Shown here: positions 30,201-39,200 of the stretch, piece by piece | Layout: every line of letters starts with the position of its first letter | Numbering within the stretch: position 1 is the stretch's first letter | Source: Collinsella sp. AF02-46-1 | GTDB taxonomy: Bacteria; Actinomycetota; Coriobacteriia; Coriobacteriales; Coriobacteriaceae | Direction of reading: 5' to 3' | DNA: 64,000 nt | Assembly (NCBI RefSeq): GCF_003465825.1 | Contig: NZ_QSBV01000010.1 | Coordinates: 1 to 64,000 of the forward strand | The notes under the pieces: generated by a model | Database searches by the model: none | What the model was told of the DNA's origin: nothing | The model's input: only the letters and a program-made list of their open reading frames with translations | Translations under genes and position numbers: made by a program

Positions 30201-30567
30201 CTTTGACATCTGCTCCACCGAGGGTACGGCGCGCGTGCTGCGTGGAGGCAACGTGACGTGCGAGATCGTGGAGAAGATTAGCGGCCCGCACGACGGCGAG
30301 CGCCCCAACATCGGCGACCTCATCGCCGATGGCAAGATCGCGGTGATCATCAACACGCCGTACGGTCCGGGCTCGCGCGGCGACGGCTATCTGCTGCGCA
30401 CCGAGGCGGTGCGACGCGGTGTGACCTGCGTGACCGCGATGTCTGCCGCCAACACGTACGTGAGTGCCATCGAGGCGGTGCGCGAGGACCAGCAGGGTCA
30501 CGGCAGCGCCAACGACATGGGCATGGACGTCATCGCCCTGCAGGACCTGCCGCAGCACACGGTGTAG
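27253..30567 (+). CDS. carB: Carbamoyl-phosphate synthase large chain
   Basis: This 1104-residue enzyme makes carbamoyl phosphate for pyrimidines and arginine. Two homologous ATP-grasp halves are clear: the first begins [20 protein letters not shown], the second around residue 570 with [22 protein letters not shown]-terminal MGS-like allosteric domain follows ([15 protein letters not shown] onward). ATG 27253 directly follows the carA stop with AGGAGA inside carA, so the two are coupled. Confidence 0.98.
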   Translation: MPKRTDIKRILVIGSGPIVIGQACEFDYSGAQACKVLKEDGFEVILVNSNPATIMTDPGLADRTYVEPITAEFIERVIKKERPDALLPTLGGQTGLNAAVELAKDGTLDKYGVEMIGCDLAAIERGEDRKLFNEAMAEIGLEVARSGYAYSVADAEAIAERVGYPCVLRPSFTLGGAGGGIAHTHEELVSIVSQGLELSPAHEVLVEESIEGWKEYEMEVMRDHAGNGIIVCSIENLDPMGVHTGDSITVAPAQTLSDLEYQRMRVASLAILEKIGVETGGSNVQFAVNPQTGRLIVIEMNPRVSRSSALASKATGFPIAKAAARLAVGYTLDEIVNDITKATPACFEPTIDYCVVKVPRFAFEKFKGTDPTLTTRMKAVGEIMAIGRTFEEAFGKAMRSLEDGHQGICAGGKEGADKLSDDELAQAVATPTEHRIFFVVEALRRGWDIAHIHAICGIDPWYLNRINDMVQVQESIRGLRVEDIDADAMRLLKQYGTSDAEIAALTGSDERFVRAYRKGLGVVPSMKTVDTCAAEFSSATEYHYKTYENIYRTSPDAKKCVAPDETTPADKPKAMILGAGPNRIGQGIEFDYCCVHASYALAARGFETIMVNCNPETVSTDYDTSDRLYFEPLTYEDVMDVIDVERPDGVVVTLGGQTPLKLARMLEESGVNIMGTKPDAIDFAEDRERFAALLDKLGIMYPPAGQATSFEEAEAVAAHIGYPLLVRPSYVLGGRGMMIAYDAEHLRDYMAEAARISPDYPVYLDRFLEGAIESDVDALCDGEEVYIGGILEHIEEAGIHSGDSATCIPPFSFSESLQAKLRETTRRIAMALGVRGLVNVQYAIKGETVYVIEANPRASRTVPFISKATGVPLAKCAARIMAGDSIASLGLPSDERQLDWFCMKEAVMPWGRFPGADVILGPEMKSTGEVMGIAKSYPEAYAKTQLAIDYKLPDPSAGKVFISVCDRDKRHILSVARILRYLGFDICSTEGTARVLRGGNVTCEIVEKISGPHDGERPNIGDLIADGKIAVIINTPYGPGSRGDGYLLRTEAVRRGVTCVTAMSAANTYVSAIEAVREDQQGHGSANDMGMDVIALQDLPQHTV

Positions 30568-30579
30568 TGTGACCTGGTC

Positions 30580-30664
30580 GGCCGGGGCGGCAGCCGGACA
30601 CTTCCTCTCGGAAACTGGGCTTCGCGAAGTTTTCCGAGAGAAAGGTCCGCCTCCCGCCCCGGCC
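30580..30664. repeat. Nested hairpin element after carB
   Basis: An outer GC-rich stem (GGCCGGGGCGG with CCCGCCCCGGCC) encloses an inner stem CTCTCGGAAA/TTTTCCGAGAG around CTGGGCTTCGCGAAG. The same centre occurs reversed at 35848-35893. It probably doubles as a terminator or mRNA stabiliser. Confidence 0.75.
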
Positions 30665-30738
30665 TACGGTGACTCGGCTGCACCGTGTGCTGCCGAAGGG
30701 GCTTTGCGCGATGACTAGGGATGAAAAAGAAAGTGAGT

Positions 30739-30779
30739 GTGGGCTCCGCCGTTCGTTCGAACGGCGGAGCCCACGTTTT
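30739..30779. terminator. Terminator between convergent carB and the GntR gene
   Basis: GTGGGCTCCGCCGTTCG and its complement form a 17-bp stem with a tight loop, A-rich before and TTTT after, so it can serve both strands. Confidence 0.85.
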
Positions 30780-30783
30780 GGAT

Positions 30784-31566
30784 TTATTGGGCTGTGGCGG
30801 TGAAGGTTGTTTTGTCGGCGGCGATGTGCACGTGCAGCTTTGCCTGACCGTCGCAGCTGATGAGCACGCCTACCTCGAACGGGGTTCCCGTCTTGTCGTA
30901 GGTCGAACGCACGATGCGCATCGCCGCCTTACCGGTGTTCTGTCCCAAAAGGCGCGCCTCATGCTTGTCGAGGTTGACCGTCTCGTAGACGGCATCGACG
31001 CTTGCGGGCAGGATGCCGGTCTTTTCCGCGATATAGGCGTAGAGCGAGCCATCCACGTCTTTGCGTGTGAGCTCGGGGCAAAGTGACACGGGGATATAGA
31101 CGTAGTTGAGCTCCATGGGTTTGTCGTTGGCGAGACGCAGGCGGCGAATCTCCCAGACGGGTGTCCCCTCGGGCACTTTGAGCCCAGAGGCGATGCCGCG
31201 GACGGCCGGTATGCTTGAAAAGGCGAGAATCTGCGAGCTCGGAACCCGTCCCGCTTCGCGCATCCGCGCGCTGAAATTCAGGGCCAGGTCGATGCCGGGT
31301 GCTGAGGTTTGGGGTTTGATGAACGTTCCCTGCCCACGTTTGCGCACCACGCGCCCCTCGATGACGAGATCTTGGAAGCAACGGCGCACGGTCGCGCGCG
31401 ATAACTCTAGCCGCTCACAGATTTCGAGCTCGCGTGGCAGCGGCGTCTTGGTGTCGAACGCCTGGCTGGCGATAAGCAGGGCGATTCGATGTTTAAGTTG
31501 GACATAGAGCGGCGTATCACCGCTGCGGTCGAAGGGTTCGGAGGCGAGAAACGAGATCATATCCAT
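30784..31566 (-). CDS. GntR family regulator, HutC/UTRA type
   Basis: This 260-residue repressor or activator has a winged-helix domain (about 15-80, with TPLPRELEICERLELSRATVRR) and a UTRA effector domain (about 95-255) that usually binds a sugar phosphate. The ATG at 31566 follows GGAGG on the minus strand; a longer frame to 31599 lacks a site. It is divergent from the mannose-family PTS at 31875-34637 and is the obvious candidate to control it. Confidence 0.9.
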   Translation of the reverse strand: MDMISFLASEPFDRSGDTPLYVQLKHRIALLIASQAFDTKTPLPRELEICERLELSRATVRRCFQDLVIEGRVVRKRGQGTFIKPQTSAPGIDLALNFSARMREAGRVPSSQILAFSSIPAVRGIASGLKVPEGTPVWEIRRLRLANDKPMELNYVYIPVSLCPELTRKDVDGSLYAYIAEKTGILPASVDAVYETVNLDKHEARLLGQNTGKAAMRIVRSTYDKTGTPFEVGVLISCDGQAKLHVHIAADKTTFTATAQ

Positions 31567-31741
31567 GGGGTACCTCCATATCGTGGGCGTACGTGACATG
31601 GTCTGACACTGCGGGGCAAACCGGAGATGCCAGGCCCGATTCTTGCTGGTATGTATGGTGCATAAGGAACATAAAACATTTATCAGACAATCTACCTGCT
31701 ATTTTAAAAATAATTAGAAGAAAAAATAATTTAGGCACAAA

Positions 31742-31788
31742 AATAGTTGCTACCGTTAACCGATGAATAGTTGCCGTTCGCAACTATT
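31742..31788. promoter_or_regulatory. Candidate operator of the PTS operon
   Basis: AATAGTTGC occurs directly repeated at 31742-31750 and 31766-31774, and inverted as GCAACTATT at 31780-31788. The last two form a palindrome with a five-base spacer in the AT-rich intergenic region. Likely a GntR-type operator, though it could also fold as a weak attenuator before TTTTCTT. Confidence 0.4.
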
Positions 31789-31874
31789 TTCTTGTACCGA
31801 ACATGCCCCGGCGCAACAATAATCTCAGCAAAAAGCAAAGCCGTGCGACACACGGCAGGTCGAGAGGAGACCGC

Positions 31875-32309
31875 ATGCGGTATCTGGTAATGGTCAGTCA
31901 CGGAACGCTCGCTCCCGGACTGCACAGTGTCCTCAAGATGCTCGGCAATGACGCCCCGAACATCTTGTCGACGAGTCTCGTGGACGGCATGGGCGCTGAC
32001 GAATATGTCGAGAACGTCAAGGCGATGGTCGCTCCCGTTACCGCCGATGACGAGGTTGTCCTGCTCGGTGACATCCTGGGCGGATCGCCGCTCACCAATG
32101 CTATGAACACGATGGCCGAGAAGGGCTTGCTCGCCCACACCATTGCCTTCGGCGGTATGAATCTGCCCATGGCTATGACCGCCATGATGGGGCTTGCCAC
32201 CATGGACCTGGATTCTCTCAAGCAGATGATGCTGCAGGAGGGCAAGAACGGTATGTCCGAGCTTGTGGTCCCGACCGATGACGCCGACGACGAGGACGAC
32301 GACATCTAG
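31875..32309 (+). CDS. PTS mannose-family IIA component
   Basis: This 144-residue protein receives phosphate from HPr. MRYLVMVSHGTLAPGL places the phospho-histidine at His9, and LGDILGGSPLTNA matches the EIIA-Man fold. The tail is strongly acidic. ATG 31875 follows GAGGAGA. It is first of the IIA-IIB-IIC-IID operon. Confidence 0.93.
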   Translation: MRYLVMVSHGTLAPGLHSVLKMLGNDAPNILSTSLVDGMGADEYVENVKAMVAPVTADDEVVLLGDILGGSPLTNAMNTMAEKGLLAHTIAFGGMNLPMAMTAMMGLATMDLDSLKQMMLQEGKNGMSELVVPTDDADDEDDDI

Positions 32310-32392
32310 GCCGCACCAAGGTTTCATCTAGCTGCAAACGTTAGGAAGAAGAGGCCGCGACCGCGGGCCTCATGAAGGAAAGGGGAGAACGT

Positions 32393-32881
32393 ATGATTTC
32401 GTTCATCCGTATTGACGACCGTATGATCCATGGACAGACCGTTACCCGTTGGGCCCTCGAGTATCCCTGCGACGGTCTTATCGCCGTCAACGACGCCGCG
32501 GCGTCCAACCCCGTGCTCAAGGAGGCCTACAAGAGTGCCTCGGGCAAGAAGACGTTCGTGTGGACCAAGGAGCACTTCAAGGAGGTCTCCGAGAAGGTTC
32601 TCAAGTCCAACACCAAGTACTTCCTGATCACCAAGAACCCGCTCGACATGAAGGAACTTCTCGTCGATTTTGGCTTTAAGCCCGGCATGGACCGCATCAT
32701 CGTCGGTCCCTGCAACGATCGTCCCGGCACCACCAAGCTCGGCAACAACCAGTCGATCACGCAGGAAGAGGCCCAGGCGCTCGAGGATCTCACCAACGCC
32801 GGCTACACGGTCGAGTTCGCCCTTATCAAGGAGAAGTCCATCGGTGAGTGGCCCAAGTTCCGCGGTCAGTTTGGCTTCTAG
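32393..32881 (+). CDS. PTS mannose-family IIB component
   Basis: This 162-residue protein carries IRIDDRMIHGQTVTRW with the phosphorylated His13, the hallmark of mannose/sorbose-family IIB. It passes phosphate from IIA to the sugar entering through IIC-IID. The start follows AGGGGAG. Confidence 0.95.
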   Translation: MISFIRIDDRMIHGQTVTRWALEYPCDGLIAVNDAAASNPVLKEAYKSASGKKTFVWTKEHFKEVSEKVLKSNTKYFLITKNPLDMKELLVDFGFKPGMDRIIVGPCNDRPGTTKLGNNQSITQEEAQALEDLTNAGYTVEFALIKEKSIGEWPKFRGQFGF

Positions 32882-32952
32882 TTAGGCGCCAGCCGCATTT
32901 TGGTACCTACAGCCCTGGGGAAAGGGGCTGAGGAATAAAGAAAGGGGAAAGC

Positions 32953-33810
32953 ATGGCAATCAATGCATTCCAAGCCGCGCTGTTCGGCCTGTTCGCCTGC
33001 CTGGCATCACTGCCTGGCATGGGCGGCACGACGATCGGCAACTACACTCTGGGTCGTCCTCTGGTCGCCGGCCTCATCGTCGGCATCATCATGGGCGATA
33101 TGCAGACGGGCATCCTCGTCGGCGCTGCCATCCAGGTTGTCTACATCGCTCTCGTGACCCCCGGCGGAACCGTCTCCGCCGACGTCCGCGCCGTGTCCTA
33201 TATCGGCATCCCGCTGGCGATCCTCGCCATCAAGAACTCGGGCATCGATCCCGCCTCCGCTGAGGCTGCCGGCATGGCCGCATCCCTCGGTGCCGCCGTC
33301 GGCACGCTCGGCACTGTGCTCTTCTATGGCACCGCCACCATCAACCTGGTGTGGCAGGGCATGGGGTGGAAGTGGCTCGAGAAGGGCGATCTCCACAAGC
33401 TCTACCTGGTCAACAACGTTCTGCCTTGGATTGGTCACATCGTCTGCTCGTTCCTCCCGACGTTCATCATCACCATGGGCGGCACCGCCATGGTCGACCT
33501 CATGAAGACCTACATGCCCATGGACGGCATCGCGATGAAGACGCTGTTCACCGTCGGCTCGCTGCTGCCTACCGTCGGTATCGCCATCCTGCTCAAGCAG
33601 GTCATCTCCAAGCCGACGGACTTCCTCACGTTCTTCTTCGGCTTCACCCTGTCCGCTGTCATGGGGTGCAACCTGATTGCCGCTGCCGGCATCGGCTGCT
33701 TCTTCGCCCTGATCAACTATGAGATCGCTTCGCTCAAGATCGACCTCGCAAACGCTCCCAAGGCAGCTATCGCCTCGGGCTCCGATGATGAGGAAGAGGA
33801 GGACATCTAA
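32953..33810 (+). CDS. PTS mannose-family IIC component
   Basis: This 285-residue membrane permease subunit has about eight hydrophobic segments and the family's GGTTIGNYTLGRPLVAGLI and GDMQTGILVGAAIQVVYI stretches. It ends in an acidic DDEEEEDI tail and overlaps iid by one base (TAATG), indicating tight co-translation. Substrate cannot be fixed from sequence; mannose, fructose, sorbose and amino sugars are all possible. Confidence 0.95.
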   Translation: MAINAFQAALFGLFACLASLPGMGGTTIGNYTLGRPLVAGLIVGIIMGDMQTGILVGAAIQVVYIALVTPGGTVSADVRAVSYIGIPLAILAIKNSGIDPASAEAAGMAASLGAAVGTLGTVLFYGTATINLVWQGMGWKWLEKGDLHKLYLVNNVLPWIGHIVCSFLPTFIITMGGTAMVDLMKTYMPMDGIAMKTLFTVGSLLPTVGIAILLKQVISKPTDFLTFFFGFTLSAVMGCNLIAAAGIGCFFALINYEIASLKIDLANAPKAAIASGSDDEEEEDI

Positions 33811-34637
33811 TGGCAGAGAAGAAGAAACTCTCTAAGAAAACGCTTGCCAAGTCGTTCCGCAACTGGTCCTACGGCAACCTGACTTGCTTCTCGCAGGAGC
33901 ACATGCAGACCTTCGGTTACCTGTGCGCCATGCTTCCGATCGTCGAGGAGCTCTACGACACGCCCGAGGAGCAGAAGCAGGCCCTCCAGACCTACTCCGC
34001 GTTCTTCAACACCGAGCCGCAGATCGGCACCATGATTGTCGGCGTCACCGCCGGCCTCGAGGAGGCTCGCGCAAACGGCGAGGCCATCGATGACGACGCC
34101 ATCAACGGCATCCGCGCCGGCCTCATGGGCCCGCTCGCCGGCCTTGGCGACTCGCTGATCGTCGGTACCCTGATCCCGATCCTGCTCGGTATCGCCCTAG
34201 GTCTCTCGACCGGCGGCTCTCCGCTCGGTGCCATCTTCTATATTGTCGTGTGGAACCTGCTCATGTTCCTTGGCATGCGCTTTGCCTACAACCAGGGCTA
34301 TGAGCTCGGCGGCAAGGCGGTCGAGGCCCTCGTTGGCCCCAAGGCAAAGGCTCTTCGCGATTCCATCGTGATGGTCGGTACCATGGTCATCGGTGCCGTG
34401 GGCGCAACTTGGGTCTCCATCACCTGCAGCCCCAACCTGGTGCTGCCCGGTGGCGGTAAGTTCCAGGACACGCTCGATGGCATCTATCCGCACCTGCTGC
34501 CGATGATCTTCATCATCTTCTGCTGGTACATGATGACCAAGAAGAAGGTCAACCCCATCGTTATGATGCTGATCCTCGTTGTGATCGCATTTGTGGGCGT
34601 TCTCATTGGCTTCTTCGACCCGGCACTGAGCTACTAG
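33810..34637 (+). CDS. PTS mannose-family IID component
   Basis: This 275-residue protein completes the permease. LAKSFRNWSYGNLTCFSQEHMQTFGYLCAMLPI at the start and GIRAGLMGPLAGLGDSLIVG are typical of IID, with the hydrophobic core at the C-terminal half. It is followed by a terminator, ending the operon. Confidence 0.95.
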   Translation: MAEKKKLSKKTLAKSFRNWSYGNLTCFSQEHMQTFGYLCAMLPIVEELYDTPEEQKQALQTYSAFFNTEPQIGTMIVGVTAGLEEARANGEAIDDDAINGIRAGLMGPLAGLGDSLIVGTLIPILLGIALGLSTGGSPLGAIFYIVVWNLLMFLGMRFAYNQGYELGGKAVEALVGPKAKALRDSIVMVGTMVIGAVGATWVSITCSPNLVLPGGGKFQDTLDGIYPHLLPMIFIIFCWYMMTKKKVNPIVMMLILVVIAFVGVLIGFFDPALSY

Positions 34638-34660
34638 TCATCATCCCCTGGCCCCCTGTA

Positions 34661-34696
34661 AGGCCGTGCGGCCTCAACCGCACGGCCTTCTGATTT
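34661..34696 (+). terminator. Terminator of the PTS operon
   Basis: AGGCCGTGCGG pairs with CCGCACGGCCT, followed by a T-rich stretch. Confidence 0.8.
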
Positions 34697-34833
34697 TGCG
34701 CCGCCCTTCGAGGGCAATATGGCCAGCGACTTCCATCGCCTACACGACACCCGCTATATTGCTCTTGAAAGATGACGTATTCGACAAACGATGCACTTGC
34801 ACATGATGCACGCTTTGCACGAGGAGGACCCAT

Positions 34834-35160
34834 ATGCACGAGAAACACGGACACGACCTTTCGCGCGACGACTTGATCCGCGAGGCAAAGATGCAGACCG
34901 ATGCTATTCAGCGGCTCAACGTTTGGCTGCGCCTGGGCTATTCGCTCGTGGCGATTGGCTTTTTGATGGGGATGTGGGGTATGCAGGGAGGCCCCGGCTG
35001 GGGTGTCCCCGTGGGCATCGTGTGCCTAGTGGTGGGCACTCCGCTTTCGATCGTGCTTAAGGTTGGCACGACCAACGCCAAAAAGAATGTCGAGCGCATG
35101 CTCGAGGCCGCGGGTATCGACGTTGAGGAGCTTATGCGACGCAAGAAGGACGAGCAATAG
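34834..35160 (+). CDS. Small two-helix membrane protein of unknown function
   Basis: This 108-residue protein has a charged N-terminus, two hydrophobic segments (about 30-52 and 56-75) and a basic C-terminal helix. I do not recognise the family. The start follows GAGGAGG, a strong site. It precedes the MarR gene by 68 bases. Confidence 0.7.
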   Translation: MHEKHGHDLSRDDLIREAKMQTDAIQRLNVWLRLGYSLVAIGFLMGMWGMQGGPGWGVPVGIVCLVVGTPLSIVLKVGTTNAKKNVERMLEAAGIDVEELMRRKKDEQ

Positions 35161-35228
35161 ACTTCCGCGTTGGGGTATCATAAATAATTGTTGCGAATGT
35201 TAACTAATGTACGGCAAATGACGGTTTT

Positions 35229-35705
35229 ATGGCCCTTCTAGAGTTGCAAAGGACAATATCCCCAGTGGATTACGATGACGTCGCTCGAAAACTGATCGTG
35301 TACTCACGTTCCCTTGCCAAGGGATCCTTGAGTGCTGCCGGCGGCGCCAGTGTGGGCGAGGCACCGGTTTTACAGTATCTATCGGGTATTGACGGTGACG
35401 TCATTCCCTCCGAGATTGCCAAGAAGCTGAAATTCTCCCGTGCGCGCATGTCGCATATCTTGGATTCACTCGAGAGCAAGGGTTACGTTCAGCGCGGGAC
35501 CGATCCAAACGATCGTCGGCGTGTGCTGGTGAGCATCACCGAGGAAGGCCGTGATTTCGCGGCGAAAAAAAATGCCGAGAGTGTGGCATCGCTCTCGAAA
35601 CAACTCTCAGCGCTCGGCGAGCACGATGCCCAGGAGCTCGTGCGCATTCTGAATAAAGCCTATAGCCTTACCTATGATGCCGACGACTACCTGGACAATC
35701 TATAA
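35229..35705 (+). CDS. MarR family transcription regulator
   Basis: This 158-residue winged-helix protein has the MarR pattern: PSEIAKKLKFSRARMSHILDSLESKGYVQRG as recognition region, then DPNDRRRVLVSITEEG for the wing. Target genes are unknown; the neighbouring GH31 surface enzyme or the small membrane protein are candidates. The ATG has no strong ribosome site. An A8 run (35565-35572) lies inside the reading frame near residues 113-115 and could cause slippage to a truncated protein. Confidence 0.9.
   Translation: MALLELQRTISPVDYDDVARKLIVYSRSLAKGSLSAAGGASVGEAPVLQYLSGIDGDVIPSEIAKKLKFSRARMSHILDSLESKGYVQRGTDPNDRRRVLVSITEEGRDFAAKKNAESVASLSKQLSALGEHDAQELVRILNKAYSLTYDADDYLDNL
35565..35572. repeat. 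A8 homopolymer inside the MarR gene
   Basis: Eight A residues span the codons for Lys-Lys-Asn just after the wing. A one-base change would truncate the dimerisation helix. Confidence 0.85.
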
Positions 35706-35847
35706 GGATAAAGGCAGACATTTAGGTGCATCTTGAAATGCACCCGGGACAGTTGCGCCCATTGACTACCGTCAGCATCTCATTCCAAACCAAATCAGCC
35801 AACGTACGCCATGGCAACCCCCGGTAGGTCGCAGGGTGGCGGCTGAG

Positions 35848-35893
35848 CCTTTCCCTCGGGAAACTTCGCGAAGCCCAGTTCCCGAGGGAAAGG
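35848..35893. repeat. Hairpin element with CTTCGCGAAG centre
   Basis: CCTTTCCCTCGGGAA (35848-35862) and TTCCCGAGGGAAAGG (35879-35893) are perfect 15-bp arms. The centre is the reverse complement of that at 30580-30664. Confidence 0.85.
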
Positions 35894-36168
35894 TATGGTC
35901 TGTGTAATACCAGATAAACAGTACATTTTTGCTAGATTGGTATTTGACTGAAGAACCAATTGGTATGGCTTATTAAGCCTACCTTGCCGTTGACGCTCAT
36001 TTTACTGCCGTTGGTGGACTTCCGAACTTGGTTGCGCAAGTGCTCCCATATATTGATATGACCTAGTAGGTGGCTATCTGGTTACTACCAGTTGGCCCCT
36101 TGGTAACGGGTGGCCCCATTGTGCGGAATGTACCGAACATCCCCGTTTGATACGTTTTCCCATGCTGC

Positions 36169-36177
36169 CGGGGGGGG
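36169..36177. repeat. G9 homopolymer upstream of the GH31 gene
   Basis: Nine G residues lie 33 bases before the GTG start. An upstream ATG (36161) would be in frame with the GH31 gene if the tract were ten or seven G rather than nine. Confidence 0.9.
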
Positions 36178-36210
36178 GCGTCCTCGGCATGTCGGAAGAA
36201 AGGAGCCCAG

Positions 36211-39200
36211 GTGCGCAGGAATTCCATTTTTACGAAACGGTGGGTGAAGGGAAGCGCGGTCCTCGTTGCCACTGCAGCGACGCTCGTGTTTGCCAATCCC
36301 CAGCAGGCGATTGCCACGCCACTCAAGGGCGTCGACTCAGCGACCGTGTCCCAGTCTGCCTCGAATGTCGTCGACATCGATTTCGCTGACGGCATCAAGG
36401 GCCGTATTACGTTCCTCGAGGACGGTATTTTCCGTTATAACGTCGACCCCAAGGGTGAGTTTTCCGATTACGCCACACCGCGCAGTAAGTCCCACACGGC
36501 TAAAATCCAGGCTCAGCCCGATACCTCGGACACCTACAGCAAGCCGAGCGCGACGGTTGCCGACAAGGGCGACACTATCGAGATCACCGGCGGAAAGGCG
36601 ACCGTGATCCTGGACAAGGCGACTGGCAAGATGAGTATCAAGTCAGGCGACCGTGTCGTGGTTTCCGAGTCCGCGTCCCTCGACCTTGATAAGAAGGGTA
36701 CCGTCCAGACGCTCGCCAAGGAGAAGTCCGAGAACTTCTTTGGCGGCGGCACCCAGAACGGACGCTTCCTGCACACCAACCAGACCATCGCCATCTCCAA
36801 CACGAACAACTGGACTGATGGCGGCGTTGCCTCGCCCAACCCGTTTTATTGGACGAGTGACGGCTACGGCGTACTCCGAAACACGTTTGCAGAGGGTTCC
36901 TACGACTTCGGTTCCACGGACTCATCGACGGTCACGACTTTGCACAGCGAGAATGAGTTTGATGCCTACTACTTCGTGGCGACCAACGAGGGCGCTTCGA
37001 ACGTGGCAACCGAGATGCTGCAGGACTACTACAAGGTGACCGGTAACCCGGTACTGCTGCCCGAGTACGGGTTCTACCTTGGTCATCTTAATGCCTATAA
37101 CCGTGATGGCTGGTCAACGACCTCGGGTCAAAAGAAGTGGGAGACCAAGGGCAGCAAGTCCTCGAGCGAGAAGGGCGACGTTAAGTACGAGTCTGGCATG
37201 TCGACGGGCTACAAGCTCGACGGCACACTTGCGGCCGAGACGCTCAACGGTGAGGGCCCTTCGGTTGATACCGAGAACATGAAAGCGACCGATTTCGACC
37301 GCCAGTTCTCTGCTCGGCAGGTTATCGATGACTACGAGGACAACGACATGCCGCTCGGTTGGTTCCTGCCGAACGACGGCTACGGCGCCGGCTATGGCCA
37401 GAACGGTTACTACAAGACCGGCGGCGTCAACTCCGACGGAACGAGCTCGGCCGACCGTCTTAACGCTGTGCGTGCCAATGTCGACAACCTTAAGAAGTTC
37501 ACCGAGTATGCCAACTCCAAGGGTGTGAGCACGGGCTTGTGGACCCAGTCCAACCTTGAGCCCGACAGCAACTCCGAGACCCCGTGGCACCTGCTTCGCG
37601 ACTTCGACGCCGAGGTCAAGACGGGAGGCATCTCTACCCTTAAGACCGACGTTGCCTGGGTTGGATCTGGCTACTCCTTTGGTCTTAATGGCATCAAGAC
37701 AGCTTATGACACGGTGACGACCGGCGCTAACAAGCGCCCCAACATCATCACGCTCGATGGTTGGGCCGGCACGCAGCGCTTTGGTGGCATTTGGACCGGC
37801 GACCAGTATGGCGGTAACTGGGAGTACATTCGCTTCCATATCCCCACGTATATCGGTCAGAGTCTTTCGGGCAACCCCAACATCGGCTCCGACATGGATG
37901 GCATCTTTGGCGGCGACCCCATCATCTCTGCGCGTGACTACCAGTGGAAGACGTTCACGCCCTCTATGCTTGACATGGACGGTTGGGGCACCTACCGTAA
38001 ATCGCCCATGACGCACGGCGATCCCTACACAGGCATCTCGCGCTTCTACCTCAAGCTCAAGGCGCAGCTCATGCCCTATATCTACACGAGCGCGGCCTCG
38101 GCGGCCAACATCGACACGGGTAACGGCGATGCCGGCCTGCCCATGATCCGCGCCATGCTGCTTTCCGACAACTCCGAGTACGCCGCAAGCACTTCGACGC
38201 AGTACCAGTATATGTTCGGTGAGAACTTCCTAGTGGCACCGGTGTATCAGGATACCCAGGCAGACGAGAACGGCAACGACATTCGCAATGGGATTTACCT
38301 CCCCAACTACGGCACCGACGAGAATCCCACCATCTGGATCGATTACTTCTCGGGTAAGCAGTATCGCGGCGGCCAGGTTCTCAACAACTACGAGGCTCCG
38401 CTTTGGAAGCTGCCGCTGTTTGTGAAGGCCAACGCTATCGTGCCGATGTACGCCGAGAACAACAACCCCGAGGCAGTGAGCGACACCAACACCAAGGGTA
38501 CCGACCGCAGTCAGCGTATCGTCGAGTTCTTCGCCACCGAGGGCGACGGCACCTTTACGCAGTACGAGGACGACGGCTCCTCCATCGAAAACAACACGAC
38601 TGAGGACGATTCCTACGGCACGATCGACAATATCTCCTACGGTGAGCATGTGAGCACCGTCTACAGCTCCAAGGCCGCAGGCGGCACCGCGACCTTTACC
38701 GCCGAGGCCTCGAAGGGCGGCTACAACGGCTACGACTCCAACCGCACCACGACCTTCGTGGCCAATGTGTCCGCCAAGCCCACGAGCGTTGTCGCCAAGA
38801 ACGGCGGATCCGCACTCAACGTGGTTGAGGTCGACTCGCAGGAGACCTTTGACGCCGCGACCCCCGAGGCCGGCCAGGCGGTCTACTTCTACAGCGAGAC
38901 CCCCAACCTCAACCACTACGGCAGCGATGCGGACGGCACCGAGGCCGAGCAGGGCGAGAGCTTTAACAACACCAAGATCACCACGAACCCCAAGGTCTAC
39001 GTCAAGTTCGCGAAGACCGATGTTGCTGCAGCGGCGCAGACGCTTGAGCTGGGCGGTTTCGTGAATGCCGACGCCACGCTCACAGCCGATCGCCTCAACG
39101 AGAACCTCTCCGCACCCACGAACCTTGCTGCCCCCGAGGACGTCACGACCCCAACGAGCATAAAGCTCACCTGGGGAAAGGTCGATGGTGCTACCTCCTA

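Larger units (their letters stand above)
35706..36210 (+). promoter_or_regulatory. Leader of the GH31 gene with palindrome, repeats and G9 tract
   Basis: This 505-bp gene-free region holds a hairpin element (35848-35893), TTGGTAT-type sites (AATACCA at 35906-35912; ATTGGTAT at 35936-35943 and 35959-35966), and a run of nine G (36169-36177). I see no gene. It presumably carries the GH31 promoter and regulator sites. Confidence 0.45.

Noticed and set aside
27142..30558. Open frame of more than 1100 codons antisense to carB
   Set aside because: Shadow of the carB reading frame; no family resemblance and repetitive His/Asp/Gly content typical of antisense translation.
30721..31086. Plus-strand frame opposite the GntR gene
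   Set aside because: Antisense to a clear regulator gene and begins inside its terminator.
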